Shown here: in pieces, positions 59,395-62,764 of the stretch
How the letters are laid out: every line of letters begins with the position of its first letter
Numbering within the stretch: position 1 is the stretch's first letter
From: Streptomyces chilikensis
GTDB lineage: Bacteria; Actinomycetota; Actinomycetes; Streptomycetales; Streptomycetaceae
Direction: 5' to 3'
Assembly (NCBI RefSeq): GCF_001642695.1
Contig: NZ_LWCC02000005.1
Coordinates: forward strand, 1,766,695-1,829,458
DNA length: 62,764 bases
Translations under genes and position numbers: made by a program
Notes under the pieces: model-generated
What the model saw: the letters and a program-made list of their open reading frames with translations, nothing else
Told to the model about the DNA's origin: nothing
Database searches by the model: none

Positions 59395-59950
59395 GGGCGG
59401 GCGGACCGTGGCGGGGCGTGTTGCGGGAGCGCACGGTGCGGCTGCTCGAACGGACTCGACCGGCGCCGCGGCGGCCACCCACCGCCTCCCCCGCGCCTTG
59501 CGGCTCACGCCGATGTTCCGGCGGTCCAGCTCGGTGATCGCCATCTCCCGGCCGTGTCCCCCGCACCTCCCGTGGACCCGCCGTGCACCTGCTTGCCACC
59601 AGTCGCACCGAGCAACTTCGGGTCGCTCCGGGGTCAGGATGGGGAGCGGGCCCGAACCGTGCCGCGGATCCGTGCACCGCAACAGCGATTCCGCACCCAG
59701 CGGCGCCGGCGAGGGGCCCCGGCACGGATCACCCGGGCGGGCAGTCCGCCGACACCGACATGGCGTGACACCCGCGGGTGAATCAACGGTGGAGAAGTAC
59801 CCGCGGAGGGCCTTTTTCACCCTGCGCCTCGAGTCGACTACGTTCCGCGCAGTAGCGTCGTCTCGTCAACCCGCCCCGTTGGGGCGCCGGTTGGCGCACA
59901 CGAACGGCCCCCGGGACGGTTGCACCCGTCCACGAGGGCCTGAACCACGA

Positions 59951-60307
59951 GTGGAAGTAGGGCTCCACGGTGATCTGCCGCGACTTTATCGCGCCCACGC
60001 ACGCCTTCACCCGGCTCGCTCCGACGGAGCCCCCGTCCGCAGGCCCGGCGGTCTCCTGCGCTACCTGCTGACCGACGTGCCGCCGCTGCCCGCCGCCTCC
60101 CGCTCGACCGCGCCCCCGCCCCCGCTGGGCGCCCCGTCGTGGCAGCCGCTCCGGGAGTGCGAGGGCGCCCGCCACGACCACCCCGTGATGGCCCGGCCCA
60201 CCCAGGACGAGTCCCTCTGCCCGGGCTGCCTCGACGCGCTCGCGGAGGCGGGACGCCCGTCGCCGGAGGAGGCGGCCGCCGGCGGGGTGAGGGACGGTGA
60301 CGGATGA
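59951..60307 (+). CDS. Hypothetical protein with CxH...CxxC cluster (uncertain)
   Basis: The last ~80 codons have the strong G/C third-position bias of a real gene. They encode LLRYLLTDVPPLPAA ... PLRECEGARHDHPVMARP ... ESLCPGCLDALAEAG, in which Cys and His could bind zinc. The N-terminal part is doubtful: in this frame third positions are poor, whereas an overlapping frame from GTG ~59970 (VICRDFIAPTHAFTRLAPTE) looks better and stops at ~60071, so a frameshift or a different start is possible. Between 59395 and 59950 I see only noncoding sequence with hairpins (for example CGCCCC-GTT-GGGGCG near 59885, and a nested stem at ~59908-59941). Confidence 0.35.
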   Translation: MEVGLHGDLPRLYRAHARLHPARSDGAPVRRPGGLLRYLLTDVPPLPAASRSTAPPPPLGAPSWQPLRECEGARHDHPVMARPTQDESLCPGCLDALAEAGRPSPEEAAAGGVRDGDG

Positions 60308-60372
60308 CGCCGAGGCCCGGCGCCCCGCGGGAAGCGGGAGGCCGGGCCTCGGTGAGGTGCGAGCGGGGAGGC

Positions 60373-62013
<1,641 letters not shown>

Positions 62014-62081
62014 TCAGCCCTCTCGGGAGAATGCGGTGTATCGCCGTGTGTCAGAGCGGTACGAAAGTCTGTAAAAGCGAA

Positions 62082-62181
62082 CTGCGCCCCGGCGCCCGGC
62101 TTATGGCGCGGGGGCCCGGGGCGCAGCTCGACGTGCTTCTTGGGAGAAGCGGCGCTTCGGCGAAGCAGGCTTCGGCGAAGC
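62082..62181 (-). promoter_or_regulatory. Four hairpins in the groES-groEL spacer
   Basis: Arms: 62082-62092 with 62116-62126 (11 bp); 62135-62140 with 62145-62150 (GCTTCT/AGAAGC); and two identical copies of GCTTCGGCGAAGC at 62154-62166 and 62169-62181. They may attenuate or process the groES-groEL transcript so that the two chaperonins are made in different amounts. Confidence 0.6.
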
Positions 62182-62189
62182 GAGGTGAA

Positions 62190-62498
62190 TTACTTCTCGA
62201 TGACCGCGAGGACGTCGCGGGACGAGAGGACGAGGTACTCCTCGCCGTTGTACTTCACCTCGGTGCCGCCGTACTTGCTGTAGAGCACGATGTCGCCGAC
62301 CTTGACGTCGAGCGGCAGGCGCTCGCCGTTCTCGAAGCGACCCGGGCCCACGGCCAGGATGACGCCCTCCTGGGGCTTCTCCTTGGCGGTGTCCGGAATG
62401 ACCAGGCCAGAGGCCGTGGTCTGCTCGGCGTCCAGCGGCTGGACCACGATGCGGTCCTCGAGCGGCTTGATGGCAACCTTGGTGCTGGCGGTCGTCAC
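62190..62498 (-). CDS. groES: Co-chaperonin GroES
   Basis: A 102-aa co-chaperonin that caps the GroEL ring. [20 protein letters not shown], the mobile loop [19 protein letters not shown] (core [15 protein letters not shown]), and [17 protein letters not shown] are all canonical. The GTG start at 62498 follows GGGGAGG 7 nt upstream; the frame is open further but overlaps the promoter and CIRCE. First gene of the groES-groEL1 operon. Confidence 0.98.
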   Translation of the reverse strand: MTTASTKVAIKPLEDRIVVQPLDAEQTTASGLVIPDTAKEKPQEGVILAVGPGRFENGERLPLDVKVGDIVLYSKYGGTEVKYNGEEYLVLSSRDVLAVIEK

Positions 62499-62596
62499 GA
62501 TCCGACCTCCCCCTTCGGAGATCTCACGGGGTTGACTGTCTGAGGTGGCGACCAGGTGGATCCGTCGTCGCGGGTGCCGGACCTGCCCGTCGCTTG

Positions 62597-62623
62597 TTGG
62601 CACTCACCTGGGGCGAGTGCCAA
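62597..62623. promoter_or_regulatory. CIRCE operator 1 (HrcA binding site)
   Basis: TTGGCACTC-N9-GAGTGCCAA, a perfect 9-9-9 inverted repeat just downstream of the groES promoter -10, differing from CIRCE (TTAGCACTC-N9-GAGTGCTAA) at one symmetrical position. Confidence 0.95.
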
Positions 62624-62628
62624 GGCTG

Positions 62629-62658
62629 AGACTATGACCGGGGTTAGCACTCGGTCAA
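62629..62658 (-). promoter_or_regulatory. groES promoter
   Basis: On the minus strand -35 TTGACC (62658-62653), an 18-bp spacer, and -10 TAGTCT (62634-62629). CIRCE 2 covers the -35 and CIRCE 1 the transcription start, so HrcA would block polymerase. Confidence 0.85.
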
Positions 62659-62670
62659 GCGGAGTGCCAA
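62644..62670. promoter_or_regulatory. CIRCE operator 2 (HrcA binding site)
   Basis: TTAGCACTC-N9-GAGTGCCAA, one mismatch between arms, overlapping the -35 of the groES promoter. Sequence beyond 62670 to the window end shows no feature I can support. Confidence 0.92.
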
Positions 62671-62764
62671 TTTCTCGGCGGGTTGCGTGAATCCGCCCCG
62701 CGCGTCCGGCGGCCCGGGCCCGCCCGCGCCCGTGCGGCCGGCCCACGGCGGCCGGCCCGCGGCG

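Overview
The window is chromosomal core DNA of a Streptomyces (very high GC, G/C-rich third codon positions, GTG/TTG starts, TANNNT -10 boxes placed 7 nt before leaderless starts). Gene order fits the region I remember in S. coelicolor from groES/groEL1 through whiD, bldM, sigD and guaB up to pcrA, icmB and sucCD. I see no tRNA, rRNA, prophage or CRISPR. Mobile-element traces are limited to one possible degenerate transposase fragment.

Layout. 1-3.7 kb: end of a DUF6350 membrane protein gene, then succinyl-CoA synthetase sucD/sucC on the minus strand. 4-7.1 kb: two secreted low-complexity proteins. 7.1-15.1 kb: a divergent module, with MoxR ATPase, DUF5682 and vWA protein on the minus strand and SWIM zinc-finger protein, a 50-aa micro-ORF and DUF5691 on the plus strand, all junctions overlapping. 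15.4-20.3 kb: cobalamin-binding mutase subunit, M23 peptidase with a Tyr/Gly-rich tail, PcrA helicase. 20.6-28.5 kb: guaA, a PPOX-fold protein, two membrane proteins, and two secreted NlpC/P60 peptidases, the first behind a c-di-AMP (ydaO) riboswitch. 28.6-32.5 kb: a LiaRS-like response regulator and PspC-domain kinase, divergent from a PspC/LiaF-like protein. 32.5-36 kb: chorismate mutase preceded by an aromatic leader peptide and intrinsic terminator, then a GMC oxidoreductase. 36-44 kb: an aldehyde dehydrogenase and three Ser/Thr kinase-family genes; the middle one is a pseudokinase with a frameshift. 44.5-51.3 kb: glpD, a nucleotide-sugar dehydrogenase lacking its catalytic Cys, guaB3, guaB. 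51.5-53.8 kb: developmental genes sigD, bldM (with a matching sigma-BldN promoter) and whiD. 53.9-59.4 kb: LysR regulator, MOSC protein, SDR, DUF6243, a truncated flavoprotein gene, and a coupled SPFH/NAD-kinase-like pair. 60.4-62.7 kb: groEL (His-rich tail) and groES behind two CIRCE operators.

Themes. Purine (guaA, guaB, guaB3) and TCA (sucCD) genes sit with morphogenesis and envelope genes (bldM, whiD, sigD, NlpC/P60, M23, kinases, PspC). The two strongest candidates for something new are the Phe/Tyr-codon attenuator in front of chorismate mutase and the overlapping MoxR/vWA/SWIM module with its micro-ORF.
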